Of a stretch of DNA of 64,000 bases, positions 18,239-27,922 are shown piece by piece. Below the pieces are notes generated by a model that was not told the origin of the DNA, searched no databases, and was given only the letters and a program-made list of their open reading frames with translations. The position numbers were made by a program, and so were the translations under genes. Every line of letters starts with the position of its first letter. Positions within the stretch are counted from its first letter, which is position 1. Location: positions 1 to 64,000 of the forward strand of contig NZ_FQXO01000004.1 in the NCBI RefSeq assembly GCF_900129995.1, read 5' to 3'. The stretch comes from Caloranaerobacter azorensis DSM 13643 (GTDB taxonomy: Bacteria > Bacillota > Clostridia > Tissierellales > Thermohalobacteraceae).

Positions 18239-19297
18239 TTATTCTATATCATCAACAGTATCTATTATTACTTTTGAATTTTCAAACATCAAATCAACAT
18301 CTGTTGGTTTAGCCAGTCTATCACCTTTACTGTCATATAAAATCCTTATAACAGGTCTTGTTGGAAAATCTCTATTAACCTTTATTACAACTCCTTTCTC
18401 ACCAGTATTTAAAATCACACCTTCTCCAATAGAATATAAAGCTATATTGTTAATAAATATTTTTGTAATATTATAGTCAAACTGATGTCCTCTCATCGAC
18501 AACAAATATTCAACAGCCTGATAATTTTTTATCCTCTTTTTATAAACCCTATCAGAAGTTAAAGCATCATATACATCTGCTATCGATACAATTTTTGCAA
18601 ATTCGTGTATTTCATCTCCTCTTATACTTAAAGGATATCCTTGACCATCAACTCTTTCATGATGATATAAAGCTATAAGTCTACTCGTTTCACTTATGTC
18701 CTTTATAGTTTTAAGTATCTCATAACCATAAATTGTATGTTTTTTAATTTCATGGAACTCCTGTTTTGTAAGTTTATCCGGCTTATTTAATATACTATTA
18801 GGTACTCTAACTTTTCCTATATCATGAAGCATTGCTCCAATGCCTAATTCTTTTAATTTTTCTTTTGTGTACCCCAAACATGCACCAGTAATAATTGATA
18901 AAACAGATACATTAACAGAATGTCCAAAAGTATATTCGTCTACCGCTCTAATTTCTTCTAATCTTATAAAAAGTTCATCTTTAGAAAGCATTTCTTCTAT
19001 AATCTGATTCACTATAATAATGATTTCATCAATATGTACTTCACTCGAAACATTTAATTCATTTATTACATTCTTTACCAAATCTTTAGCCTTATCTCTA
19101 GTATCTCTTTTTATTATGTTTTGATTATCTTCATCGTCATAAACGTATATCTGCTTTATGTTTAGGGCCTTTAGTTTTTGTATATATATATCTTTAATTA
19201 CCATTCCTTCACTCAGTAAAACGCTACCATTCGATTTATATACAGGCTTCGCTACTCTCATTCCCTGTGTCAAATTCTCTACTGCTATTAATTTCAT
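18239..19297 (-). CDS. HD-GYP domain protein (cyclic di-GMP phosphodiesterase family)
   Basis: 352 residues. The HD-GYP domain (about 115-290) shows the metal-binding HDIGKVRVP and the diagnostic HHERVDGQGYPLSIRGDEI with the GYP triad. Such enzymes hydrolyse cyclic di-GMP. The N-terminal 70 residues resemble a DUF3391-like start (LTQGMRVAKPVYKSNGSVLLSEG) often found with HD-GYP. The C-terminal 60 residues form a small extra domain that resembles PilZ-like tails, but I cannot assign it. No membrane segment, so it acts in the cytosol. Monocistronic: a terminator lies after it, and a 190-base gap with HPr's terminator before it. Confidence 0.9.
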   Translation of the reverse strand: MKLIAVENLTQGMRVAKPVYKSNGSVLLSEGMVIKDIYIQKLKALNIKQIYVYDDEDNQNIIKRDTRDKAKDLVKNVINELNVSSEVHIDEIIIIVNQIIEEMLSKDELFIRLEEIRAVDEYTFGHSVNVSVLSIITGACLGYTKEKLKELGIGAMLHDIGKVRVPNSILNKPDKLTKQEFHEIKKHTIYGYEILKTIKDISETSRLIALYHHERVDGQGYPLSIRGDEIHEFAKIVSIADVYDALTSDRVYKKRIKNYQAVEYLLSMRGHQFDYNITKIFINNIALYSIGEGVILNTGEKGVVIKVNRDFPTRPVIRILYDSKGDRLAKPTDVDLMFENSKVIIDTVDDIE

Positions 19298-19471
19298 GTT
19301 TACCCAACCTTTTCATAATGATTGTTAATAATATTATAAACTAAATCTTCCTTATTGTCTAAATTATATCAAAAAATCATTTGATTTATACATAAAATAG
19401 TACTATATTCCCATTAAGCAATTTCATATAGAAAATATAATTACTACTCAATATATAAACGAGCAACAAAA

Positions 19472-19495
19472 AAAGAGTAGGTATTTCCTACTCTT
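19472..19495 (-). terminator. Terminator after the HPr gene
   Basis: Stem AAGAGTAGG/CCTACTCTT with a short loop, overlapping the HPr stop codon. On the minus strand it is followed by TTTTTTTGTTGC. Confidence 0.8.
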
Positions 19496-19754
19496 CATTC
19501 AACTTATTCTCTAATAAGTCTACTAAAGCCTCTACAGCTTCTTTCTCATCTTCACCTCTAGCTATTATAGTAACTTCATCGCCTTGAGATACTCCCAAAG
19601 CCATGATTCCCATTATACTCTTTGCATTAACTTCCTTATCATCTTTTTTTACAGTAATTTCACTTAAAAACTTACCAGCTGTTTGCACAAATAGTGCCGC
19701 TGGTCTAGCATGTAGTCCTGTTTTATTTTTTATTGTAATTGTTCTTTTTTCCAT
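19488..19754 (-). CDS. ptsH: HPr phosphocarrier protein
   Basis: 88 residues, the full HPr fold. His15 in KTGLHARPAA accepts phosphate from enzyme I. Ser46 in NAKSIMGIM is the regulatory site for HPr kinase, which is encoded at 38.3-39.3 kb. With both residues it is true HPr rather than Crh, and P-Ser-HPr would act with CcpA in catabolite repression. It overlaps the end of whiA by 32 bases, with its GGGGGGAA ribosome site inside whiA. No enzyme I gene follows in this window. Confidence 0.93.
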   Translation of the reverse strand: MEKRTITIKNKTGLHARPAALFVQTAGKFLSEITVKKDDKEVNAKSIMGIMALGVSQGDEVTIIARGEDEKEAVEALVDLLENKLNEE

Positions 19755-20715
19755 CTAATTCCCCCCTCTCTTTTTTTATTTCTTCTGCTATTTGTTCTAT
19801 TTTTCTTAGTCTATGGTTTACACCAGATTTACCTATAGGAGGATCTAGCATTTGCCCTAATTCTTTAAGGCTTGCTTCTCTGTTAATCAATCTTAATCTT
19901 GCAATATCTATCAAATTCTCTGGTAATTTATCAATACCAATAGTTCTCTCTATGTATTCTATATTTTTTATCTGTCTCAGTGCTGCATTAATTGTCTTAC
20001 TTAAATTAGCAGTTTCACAATTAACTATTCTATTTATATTATTCCTAACATCTTTAAGGATTCTGATATTTTCCAATTTTAATAATGCAGTATGTGCACC
20101 TATTATATTTAGTAAATCAACTATTTGTTCTCCCTCTTTTATATATACCACAAAATTATCTTTTCTAGTTACAATTTTTGAATTTAAACCAAAAGAATTT
20201 ATTAATTTGCATAAATCTTCACTATGTTTAGCACTGTTAGTAACAAATTCTAAGTGATACGTCTTTTCAGGATCACTTAAAGAACCTCCTCCTAAAAAGG
20301 CACCTCGAATATATGCTCTTTTACAACATCTATTTTTCACTAATCTATCTGGTATACCATAATTTATTTCAAAATAGTTAGCACTATCCTTTTTAAAAAT
20401 ACCTGTATCCTCTAATATTCGCTTTGCCTCATCTACATTATTTACAATCATCAGATAGCTATTATTTTTCTTTAACTGCCTATTTTTTCTAACCATGACT
20501 TCAGACTGAACGTTATATAATTTTTTTAATAAAGTAAAAATTCTTCTAGCTATAGCTGCATTTTCTGTTGAGAATTTAATATTTACTTTTCCCAAACCCA
20601 TCATTTGTATAGAACCACTCATACGTATTAAAGCTGCCAATTCTGATATAAGGCAACATTCATTATCTATTTCTAATCTAGATAATTCATTTTTAGTTTT
20701 AGATGAGAATGACAT
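19723..20715 (-). CDS. whiA: DNA-binding protein WhiA
   Basis: 330 residues with the WhiA layout: an N-terminal degenerate LAGLIDADG-like domain (about 1-215, including the conserved CCKRAYIRGAFLGGGSLSDP) and a C-terminal HTH (about 235-315, ENLIDIARLRLINREASLKELGQML...GKSGVNHRLRKI). WhiA influences chromosome segregation and cell division in Firmicutes and sporulation in actinomycetes. It usually follows rapZ and yvcK directly. Here those genes lie more than 10 kb away, on the same strand, with metabolic genes in between. HPr follows with an overlap. Confidence 0.95.
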   Translation of the reverse strand: MSFSSKTKNELSRLEIDNECCLISELAALIRMSGSIQMMGLGKVNIKFSTENAAIARRIFTLLKKLYNVQSEVMVRKNRQLKKNNSYLMIVNNVDEAKRILEDTGIFKKDSANYFEINYGIPDRLVKNRCCKRAYIRGAFLGGGSLSDPEKTYHLEFVTNSAKHSEDLCKLINSFGLNSKIVTRKDNFVVYIKEGEQIVDLLNIIGAHTALLKLENIRILKDVRNNINRIVNCETANLSKTINAALRQIKNIEYIERTIGIDKLPENLIDIARLRLINREASLKELGQMLDPPIGKSGVNHRLRKIEQIAEEIKKERGELDGKKNNYNKK

Positions 20716-20743
20716 TTTACATCTACTCCTATATTAATCAATA

Positions 20744-21148
20744 TTACATTTCCTTTATCGCTTTGACAATAATCTTTCTCTCATCATCATATTTAGCAAG
20801 TTCTGTAGCTCTATTTATATGAACAAACCTTGCATCTATAAATCCCTCTTTTTTTAAGGGTATACAATCCATATTTTTTGCAGACATTAAAAACCAATGT
20901 ACTGTTTTATTAACCATTTCTTCACTTTCATTTATATGTCTAAATGTATAATTTATTTTGCCTAAATATTTTATTATTTCTGCTTTAACACCGCCTTCTT
21001 CAAACACTTCCCTAGTAGCTGCTTCTTTGAGCTTCTCATTATTTTTTACTTTTCCTTTAGGCAGTACCCAATCACCATTATATTTTCGAAGTAACAAAAT
21101 AGCATTTCCAAAATAGACTACGCCACCAGCGCTAATCTCTTCTCTCAT
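20744..21148 (-). CDS. NUDIX hydrolase
   Basis: 134 residues, a single NUDIX domain. The Nudix box is visible as GKVKNNEKLKEAATREVFEE followed by GG (about residues 34-55), with the metal-binding glutamates. The preceding WVLPKGKVK and the hydrophobic N-terminal strand resemble diadenosine-polyphosphate or nucleotide-clean-up enzymes, but the substrate cannot be set from sequence. TAGGAGAG lies before the ATG. It ends 28 bases before whiA and is co-directional, so it may be co-transcribed with whiA and HPr. Confidence 0.88.
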   Translation of the reverse strand: MREEISAGGVVYFGNAILLLRKYNGDWVLPKGKVKNNEKLKEAATREVFEEGGVKAEIIKYLGKINYTFRHINESEEMVNKTVHWFLMSAKNMDCIPLKKEGFIDARFVHINRATELAKYDDERKIIVKAIKEM

Positions 21149-21317
21149 TTATGCCACTCTCCTAGCAAAAAACAGAAAATAGAAGATAAATAATGTTTAA
21201 TATTATTATAACACATAATATAATCCTTTCAATTATACTTTTAATAAAGCATTCTGGTTATTAAATGTTTTTTCTAATCCATTATTTGTCCTAAAATACT
21301 CATTAAACGATAACTAT

Positions 21318-22370
21318 CTATAATATTAAACCAATATATTCTTTTAACGAGTATCTTATATGACCATCTCTGCCTTCAGTAGTATCAGCACAAATTAGAG
21401 AATTTAAAATAGCTTCTTCTGTAGCTTCTGCCACAGCTCTAAATACTACATCTATCTTATTTTCATTAAACATTTTTATATTAGTCGTAGCCTCTTTTTC
21501 ATAATGACTGATTCTATTCGATGTAGTAAAGCCTATTACTATCTCTCCACTTCCATTTCCCATATATGAACCGGTTCTGTTAAGGCCTATGACAGCTCTT
21601 CTTGAAATCCTTTTAAGCTGTCTCGAAGTCATCGGTATATCTGTCGCTAAAATGACTATTATAGAGCCTTTATCACTCTCATTACATTTAACTTTATTTT
21701 TTTCACTAATCATCTTACCAATTCTAATACCATTTATAGTTAAATCTTCTTTTCTGCCAAAATTAGATAAGACGAGTATTCCAACTGTATATGTTCTATT
21801 ATCCAATTCAATTTGTCTCGAGGATGAACCTATTCCTCCTTTTAATCCATAACATGACATTCCAGCTCCAGCTCCTACAGCCCCTTCTTCAAATTCAACA
21901 TCTGCATTCTGTATAGCTTCAAATACATGTTCTTTCTTCACATATCTCCCTCTAATGTCATTAAGATATCCATCATTGCACTCACAAACTACAGGATTTA
22001 CTGTTCCTGTTGTAAATCCTATATCTTCATTTTCTTTTAGCATATACTCAATTAAAGCATCAGTTGCCAAACCAACACTAAGAGTATTTGTTAAAATTAT
22101 AGGAGTTTCAATAGTTCCAAGCTCCTCGATTTGAATAGTACCTATAGTTTTACCAAACCCGTTTATTACATGACTTGATGCAATCACTTTATCTTTAAAT
22201 ATATTCCCCTCATGTGGCAAAATCGCCGTAACACCAGTTTTAACAGACCCATTATTTAAAGTAACATGTCCTACTTTTACACCTTTTACATCCGTTATAG
22301 CATTCTTTTCACCGGGTTTTAATTCTCCTATAATAACACAATAGTCCCTTATTCTCTTCTGCCCTTTCAA
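21318..22370 (-). CDS. P1 family peptidase (DmpA-like aminopeptidase)
   Basis: 350 residues of the DmpA/BapA type N-terminal-nucleophile peptidases. They self-cleave at a Gly-Ser bond to expose the catalytic serine. Here the bond is Gly235-Ser236 in DKGSIIVILATDIP, matching the DmpA cleavage site, and the downstream GNGSGEIVIGF motif is also present. Family members release N-terminal amino acids from small peptides and amides. The start is TTG, placed after a GTGGAG site. It follows pyruvate carboxylase with a gap of 35 bases, on the same strand. Confidence 0.88.
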   Translation of the reverse strand: MKGQKRIRDYCVIIGELKPGEKNAITDVKGVKVGHVTLNNGSVKTGVTAILPHEGNIFKDKVIASSHVINGFGKTIGTIQIEELGTIETPIILTNTLSVGLATDALIEYMLKENEDIGFTTGTVNPVVCECNDGYLNDIRGRYVKKEHVFEAIQNADVEFEEGAVGAGAGMSCYGLKGGIGSSSRQIELDNRTYTVGILVLSNFGRKEDLTINGIRIGKMISEKNKVKCNESDKGSIIVILATDIPMTSRQLKRISRRAVIGLNRTGSYMGNGSGEIVIGFTTSNRISHYEKEATTNIKMFNENKIDVVFRAVAEATEEAILNSLICADTTEGRDGHIRYSLKEYIGLIL

Positions 22371-22405
22371 AAATCTCCACTCCCCTCTATATAATCTTCA
22401 TAACT

Positions 22406-25400
22406 CTATTTCAATTTAATTAATAGTTCTCCAGTCTTAACCTGTTGTCCTTTTTCCACAGTTATTAATTCTACTATACCAGATAAAGGAGATTTAATAT
22501 TTGTTTCCATCTTCATAGCTTCTATTACTATCAGAGTTTGATTTTCTTTAACTTCGTCCCCTTCATTTACAAGCACCTTTACTACAGTTCCCGGAATACT
22601 AGCTCCTATCTCTAATTTATTTGAAGGATCTGCCATTTTAGTAAAGTTAGTTTGATTCCTAATATTACTAGCCTTATCATGTATCTTTATTTCTCTTCTG
22701 TTGCCATTTACTTCAAATACAACAGTCCTATTTCCTTCATTATCTAATCTACCTATCTCCAAAAGTTTTACAACTAAAACTTTACCTTCAGCAATCTCTA
22801 TTTCACAAGTCTCACCCTCATATAATCCGTGGAAAAAAACATCACTGCCCATTCGGCTCAAGTCCCCGTATTCCTCAATATATTTTAGATAATCTTCAAA
22901 TACTTTAGGATACAGTGCATAACTTAACAAATCTCTTTTAGTAGGTTCTATATTAAATTTTTCTTTTAAATATTTCTCTATTTTTTCAAAATCCTCGGGC
23001 TCTAATAATTCACCGGGCCTACAAGTAATAGGTTCTTCGCCTTTTAAAACTAACTGTTGAAGCTTTTTAGAAAAACCTCCCATTGGTTGCCCTATCATTC
23101 CCTTAAAATAAGCTACTACTGAATCAGGAAAAGCCATGTCTTTAGCTTTTTCGTATATATTTTCAGGAGTTAAATTATTCTTTACCATAAATATTGCCAT
23201 ATCTCCTACCACTTTAGAAGATGGAGTAACTTTTACAATATCTCCTAACATTTCATTCACTTTTTTATACATTTCCTTAACTTCATTAAATCTATGCCCT
23301 AACCCAAAACTTTCAACTTGAGGTTTTAGATTTGAATACTGTCCTCCGGGTATTTCATATTTATAAATTTCTGTTGTGCCAGATTTTAAATCCGATTCAA
23401 ATTGGCTATAAACAGGTCTTACTGCACTCCAATAATCAGAGATTTTCTGAATATCATCGAGATTTATTCCCGTATCTCTATAGGTATTCTCTAAAGCTGC
23501 CACTACAGAATTTAAAGCCGGTTGACTCGTTAGTCCTGACATACTGTTAAAAGCAGTATCTACAATATCGACTCCAGCTTCTGCTGCCATTAAAACCGTT
23601 GCAACTCCATTTCCGCTAGTATCATGGGTATGAAGGTGTATCGGTATCGATATTTCTTCTTTTAGTGCTTTAATAAGTTTAAAAGCAGCATAAGGTTTTA
23701 ATAAAGCAGACATATCTTTTATACCAAGTATATGGGCTCCCATTTTTTCAATCTCTTTTGCCATATTTATATAATATTTTAAAGTATATTTATCCCTTCT
23801 ATCATCTAAAATATCTCCTGTATAACACATACAAACTTCTGCTATTTTCCCATTTTTCAGCACTTCATCTACAGCTATTTCCATTCCCTTTAACCAGTTT
23901 AATGAATCAAATATTCTAAACACATCTATTCCACTAGCTGCAGATTCTTTTATAAATTCTCTTATAACATTATCCGGATAGTTTTTATACCCCACTCCAT
24001 TAGCTCCTCTTAGTAGCATTTGGAATAAAATATTAGGTATTCTCTTTCTCAATTCTTCTAATCTAATCCACGGAGACTCTTTTAAAAATCTATATGCGAC
24101 ATCAAAAGTAGCCCCTCCCCATATTTCCAGGGAAAACAAATCTTTAGCCAAAACAGATGTAGCCTTTGCAATTTTCAGCATATCTCTAGTCCTCATTCTC
24201 GTAGCCATTAGTGATTGATGCGCATCTCTCATAGTGGTATCCGTTAATAATAATTTTTGCTGCTCTTTAATCCATTTTACAACTCCTTCAGGCCCTTTTT
24301 CATCTAATAATTGTTTAGTACCGTTTAAATTTTGTGGTATCTTTACTTTAGGTACTATTGGTACATCAAACTCCCTTTTATTCCCTTTAGTCTCATTTAC
24401 TACTTTTTCACCAATAAATTTAAGAACTCTAAGTTCTTCATCGGCTTTTGGAACTATATCAAATAATTCTGGATTGTCAGCAACAAAATTAGTATCACAC
24501 TCGCCCTTTAAGAAAGTCTCATGATTTAATACATTTATTAAAAAGGCGGCATTAGTTTTAACTCCACTGATTTTAAGTTCTTTTATGGAACGAATAGCCT
24601 TTCTTACAGCATCCTCAAAAGTTCTAGACCAAGAAGTAGTTTTTACTAAAAGGCTATCGTAATAAGGACTTATAATCGAACCTGTAAACCCATTTCCTCC
24701 ATCAAGCCTTATACCAAATCCCGATCCCGTTCTATATACGTCAATTCTACCTGTATCTGGAGCAAAGTTATTTGAAGGGTCTTCAGTTGTTATCCTGCAT
24801 TGGATAGAATATCCTCTAATATCTACATCACTTTGAGAATAAATACCTATTTCCGGTGAATTTAATGGATATCCTTCGGCTATCAGAATTTGACTTTGAA
24901 CAATATCTATACCTGTAATCATTTCTGTTACAGTATGCTCAACTTGAATTCTTGGATTCATTTCTATAAAATAATGATTTCCATACATGTCTACCAGAAA
25001 TTCTACTGTTCCAGCACTCCTGTAATTTACCGCTCTAGCTATTTTTAAAGCATCATTACAGATAGCCTCCCTTTTTTCTTTTGAAAGAGAAAAAGCAGGA
25101 GTAAATTCAATAAGCTTCTGGTGTCTCCTCTGTATAGAACAATCTCTTTCATACAAATGCACAATATTTCCATATTTGTCTCCTAAAATTTGTACTTCGA
25201 TATGTTTAGGCTTTTCGAGATATTTTTCTATAAATATATCATCTATTCCAAAGGCTTTTTTAGCCTCATTTTTTGCACTATGAAACTCTTTTATTAAATC
25301 TTCTTCATTTCTCACTATCCTCATACCTCTTCCACCGCCACCAGCAGCAGCCTTCAAGATAATTGGATAGCCACAGTATCTTGCAAATTTTATAGCTTCT

Positions 25401-25843
25401 TCTTCAGAACTAATAGGTTTTTCAATTCCAGGTATAACAGGTACACCAACGCTCTTTGCTACTAATTTTGATTTTATCTTATCTCCTAACTGTTCCATCA
25501 TAATATGAGTTGGCCCGATAAATTCTATTCCTGCTTCCTCACATTTCTTTGCAAATTCCGGATTTTCTGATAAAAATCCGTATCCAGGATGTATTGCATC
25601 TACACCTTTCTTTAATGCAAGATTTATTATTTCATCAATACTTAAATACGCTTCTATAGGCCCTTTATTTTTGCCTATCAAATAGGACTCATCTGCTTTA
25701 GTTCTAAAAAGAGAACACTTATCTTCATTAGAATAAACAGCTACAGTTCTAATTCCCAATTCATTACAAGCTCTGAAAATCCTTATAGCAATTTCACCTC
25801 TATTAGCAACTAATATCTTTTTAAATTTTTTCAATAGGCTCAC
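22406..25843 (-). CDS. pyc: Pyruvate carboxylase
   Basis: 1145 residues, the full single-chain enzyme. In order: biotin carboxylase (about 1-460, VANRGEIAIRIFRAC and the ATP-grasp GGGGRGMR), carboxyltransferase (about 530-830, DTTMRDAHQSLMATRMR), the allosteric region, and a C-terminal biotinyl domain with Lys1111 in EAMKMET. It makes oxaloacetate from pyruvate and bicarbonate with ATP, feeding the TCA branch and gluconeogenesis. The start is GTG (TTG nine bases later is also possible). A terminator-like hairpin lies about 115 bases upstream in its leader. Confidence 0.97.
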   Translation of the reverse strand: MSLLKKFKKILVANRGEIAIRIFRACNELGIRTVAVYSNEDKCSLFRTKADESYLIGKNKGPIEAYLSIDEIINLALKKGVDAIHPGYGFLSENPEFAKKCEEAGIEFIGPTHIMMEQLGDKIKSKLVAKSVGVPVIPGIEKPISSEEEAIKFARYCGYPIILKAAAGGGGRGMRIVRNEEDLIKEFHSAKNEAKKAFGIDDIFIEKYLEKPKHIEVQILGDKYGNIVHLYERDCSIQRRHQKLIEFTPAFSLSKEKREAICNDALKIARAVNYRSAGTVEFLVDMYGNHYFIEMNPRIQVEHTVTEMITGIDIVQSQILIAEGYPLNSPEIGIYSQSDVDIRGYSIQCRITTEDPSNNFAPDTGRIDVYRTGSGFGIRLDGGNGFTGSIISPYYDSLLVKTTSWSRTFEDAVRKAIRSIKELKISGVKTNAAFLINVLNHETFLKGECDTNFVADNPELFDIVPKADEELRVLKFIGEKVVNETKGNKREFDVPIVPKVKIPQNLNGTKQLLDEKGPEGVVKWIKEQQKLLLTDTTMRDAHQSLMATRMRTRDMLKIAKATSVLAKDLFSLEIWGGATFDVAYRFLKESPWIRLEELRKRIPNILFQMLLRGANGVGYKNYPDNVIREFIKESAASGIDVFRIFDSLNWLKGMEIAVDEVLKNGKIAEVCMCYTGDILDDRRDKYTLKYYINMAKEIEKMGAHILGIKDMSALLKPYAAFKLIKALKEEISIPIHLHTHDTSGNGVATVLMAAEAGVDIVDTAFNSMSGLTSQPALNSVVAALENTYRDTGINLDDIQKISDYWSAVRPVYSQFESDLKSGTTEIYKYEIPGGQYSNLKPQVESFGLGHRFNEVKEMYKKVNEMLGDIVKVTPSSKVVGDMAIFMVKNNLTPENIYEKAKDMAFPDSVVAYFKGMIGQPMGGFSKKLQQLVLKGEEPITCRPGELLEPEDFEKIEKYLKEKFNIEPTKRDLLSYALYPKVFEDYLKYIEEYGDLSRMGSDVFFHGLYEGETCEIEIAEGKVLVVKLLEIGRLDNEGNRTVVFEVNGNRREIKIHDKASNIRNQTNFTKMADPSNKLEIGASIPGTVVKVLVNEGDEVKENQTLIVIEAMKMETNIKSPLSGIVELITVEKGQQVKTGELLIKLK

Positions 25844-25953
25844 CCACTTTCAAAATAATTCTAAATTTTCTGTGTATTTATCCTGATATAAACAAAGCAT
25901 ATAGATTCATATGAATTATAAGGAATTATCTCACAAGGTTAAATTAATTATAC

Positions 25954-25983
25954 AAAAAACCTTCTGCATATGAGCAAGAAGGT
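25954..25983 (-). terminator. Terminator-like hairpin in the pyc leader (possible attenuator)
   Basis: Stem ACCTTCT/AGAAGGT (arms 25959-25965 and 25977-25983) with an 11-base loop. On the minus strand it is followed by six T. It lies upstream of pyc and points toward it, so it would stop transcription before the gene unless relieved. Confidence 0.5.
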
Positions 25984-26236
25984 ATAATTTCTCACAAAAA
26001 CAAGTTAAAAGTCTTTCAGACAAAAATACCATAATATTTATAAAATGTCAATATACAATTAATGTGATTAAATGTAAGATACTGTAATATTCGTTTTCTA
26101 TATACAAAATCAAAAATTGCTATTCCCCTAAATATAGCAAAATTTCGCAATTTATAAATGTATATTTATACATCTATTAATATTAATGCATAAAAAATTT
26201 TTATTATTTTTAAAAAACAAAATAGTTTTTAATAAC

Positions 26237-26261
26237 GCATATTAGTATTTTACTAATATGC
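26237..26261. repeat. Perfect 11-bp palindrome with 3-base spacer
   Basis: GCATATTAGTA, TTT, then its exact complement TACTAATATGC. It lies 86 bases upstream of the -35 of the amino-acid transporter promoter. No T run follows, so it looks more like a binding site for a dimeric regulator than a terminator. Confidence 0.6.
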
Positions 26262-26346
26262 AGTCCATATAATCAAAATTAATTTTCTGTTTTTTCTGAA
26301 ACTAGTAACTTTTTTTCAAAAACATTTTTCATATTTAAAAAAAATA

Positions 26347-26375
26347 TTGCAAATATATACATATCATTGTATAAT
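26347..26375 (+). promoter_or_regulatory. Promoter of the amino-acid ABC transporter operon
   Basis: TTGCAA (26347-26352), 17-base spacer, TATAAT (26370-26375), 33 bases before the ATG of the binding protein. Confidence 0.65.
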
Positions 26376-26408
26376 GCTATGTAAATAAAATAAAGGAGGA
26401 GATACTCA

Positions 26409-27233
26409 ATGCTTAAAAAAAACATAGCTAAACTAATAGCAATTCTACTTATAATCCCTATAATTCTATCATTATCCGGATGTTCACAAAAAACTGAACT
26501 AGAAAAAAAAGAATCAAAACTTACTTCAATTAAGAAAACCGGCAAAATAATAATTGGAACAAGCGCTGATTTTCCACCATATGAATTTCACAAAGAAATA
26601 AATAACAAAGATGAAATTGTAGGTTTCGATATTTCCATAGCAAAAGAAATTGCAAAAGATATCGGAGTAAAACTAGAAATCAAAGACATGAATTTTGATG
26701 GACTATTAGCAGCTTTACAAGCCGGAAAAATCGATTTCGTTATAGCCGGTATGAATCCAACAGAAGAAAGAAAAAAGAAAGTTGACTTTTCAAAAGTTTA
26801 CTATACAACCGTTCAAGGCATCATAGTTAGGGCAGAAGACAAAGACAAAATTAAATCATTAGAAGATTTGAAAGATAAAATAATAGGCGTTCAAAAAGGT
26901 TCTATTCAAGAAAAAATAGCTAAAAAACAGATTACTGGCTCAAAAATTAAAGCTATTGGTAAGGTATCTGACCTTATACTACAGCTAAAAAATAATAAAA
27001 TTGATGCACTGATTGTGGAAGAATCAGTTGGAAAAGCATATATAAGCAAAAATAAGGATTTAAAATTATTAGATATAAAAATTAAGGCTGAAGATGATGG
27101 ATTTGCTGTAGCTGTAAAAAAAGGAAATACCGATCTTTTAGAAGCAATAAATAATACTCTTGATAGATTGATAAATGATAAGAGTATAGAAAAATTTATT
27201 ATAGAAGCAACTGAACTAGCTGAAAACAAGTAA
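26409..27233 (+). CDS. Amino-acid ABC transporter substrate-binding lipoprotein
   Basis: 274 residues. A lipoprotein signal peptide ends in the lipobox LSGC with the acylated Cys25. The mature part is a family 3 solute-binding protein: GTSADFPPYEF, VGFDISIAKEIAKDIG, LLAALQAGKIDFVIAGMNPTEER and the second-lobe VGVQKGS-like segment. It would sit on the outer face of the membrane and pass a polar or charged amino acid to the permease that follows. The exact substrate is not readable. AAAGGAGGAG precedes the ATG. First gene of a three-gene operon. Confidence 0.93.
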   Translation: MLKKNIAKLIAILLIIPIILSLSGCSQKTELEKKESKLTSIKKTGKIIIGTSADFPPYEFHKEINNKDEIVGFDISIAKEIAKDIGVKLEIKDMNFDGLLAALQAGKIDFVIAGMNPTEERKKKVDFSKVYYTTVQGIIVRAEDKDKIKSLEDLKDKIIGVQKGSIQEKIAKKQITGSKIKAIGKVSDLILQLKNNKIDALIVEESVGKAYISKNKDLKLLDIKIKAEDDGFAVAVKKGNTDLLEAINNTLDRLINDKSIEKFIIEATELAENK

Positions 27234-27262
27234 TCTTGCTAAACATTAGGAGGTAGGACATA

Positions 27263-27922
27263 TTGGATTTCTCATTTTTAGCTAAATATTATATGTTTTT
27301 TATCTATGGACTTAAAAATACAATTCTACTAGCTATTTTTTCAGTATGTCTTGGTGTTATACTTGGTATTTTTCTAGCATTAATGAAAATATCTAAAAAT
27401 CGTATTTTAAATATAATATCTACATCTTATATAGAATTTATAAGGGGAACGCCTCTGTTAGTACAATTGTATATTATCTATTACGGACTTCCTAATATAG
27501 GAATAGATTTACCAGATTTTTTGGCGGGCATTATAGCTCTATCTATAAACAGCGCTGCCTATGTAGCTGAAATAATCCGTGCAGGAATACAAGCCGTAGA
27601 TAAAGGACAAATGGAAGCAGCAAAGTCTCTAGGAATGACTCATAATATGACAATGAAATATATAATAATCCCACAGGCATTTAAAAATATTCTACCTGCA
27701 TTAGGTAATGAATTTATAGTCGTTATAAAAGAATCTTCTATTGTATCTATAATAGGTATACATGAACTTATGTATAATGCAGATACAGTAAGAGGTAATA
27801 CTTTTCAACCATTCGAGCCTTTAATCGTAGTAGCATTAATTTATTTCATAATTACATTTACCCTTTCTAAATTACTAGGGCTTGCTGAAAGGAGGATGCG
27901 AGTAGGTGATCAGAGTATCTAA
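27263..27922 (+). CDS. Amino-acid ABC transporter permease (HisM/GlnP type)
   Basis: 219 residues with five membrane segments, normal for polar amino-acid permeases. The early [13 protein letters not shown] is the family start, and [21 protein letters not shown] is the signature segment. The EAA loop that contacts the ATPase is [21 protein letters not shown]. The start is TTG, eight bases after TAGGAGG; no ATG fits. Its end overlaps the ATPase start by 17 bases, so the subunits are translationally coupled. Confidence 0.93.
   Translation: MDFSFLAKYYMFFIYGLKNTILLAIFSVCLGVILGIFLALMKISKNRILNIISTSYIEFIRGTPLLVQLYIIYYGLPNIGIDLPDFLAGIIALSINSAAYVAEIIRAGIQAVDKGQMEAAKSLGMTHNMTMKYIIIPQAFKNILPALGNEFIVVIKESSIVSIIGIHELMYNADTVRGNTFQPFEPLIVVALIYFIITFTLSKLLGLAERRMRVGDQSI

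Larger units (their letters stand above)
25844..26408. other. Divergent intergenic region between pyc and the amino-acid transporter
   Basis: About 565 AT-rich bases serving two divergent units. It contains a terminator-like hairpin in the pyc leader (25954-25983), a perfect 25-base palindrome (26237-26261) and the promoter of the transporter operon (26347-26375). No small gene with a ribosome site was found. The pyc promoter must lie upstream of 25983, but I cannot place it. Confidence 0.5.
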
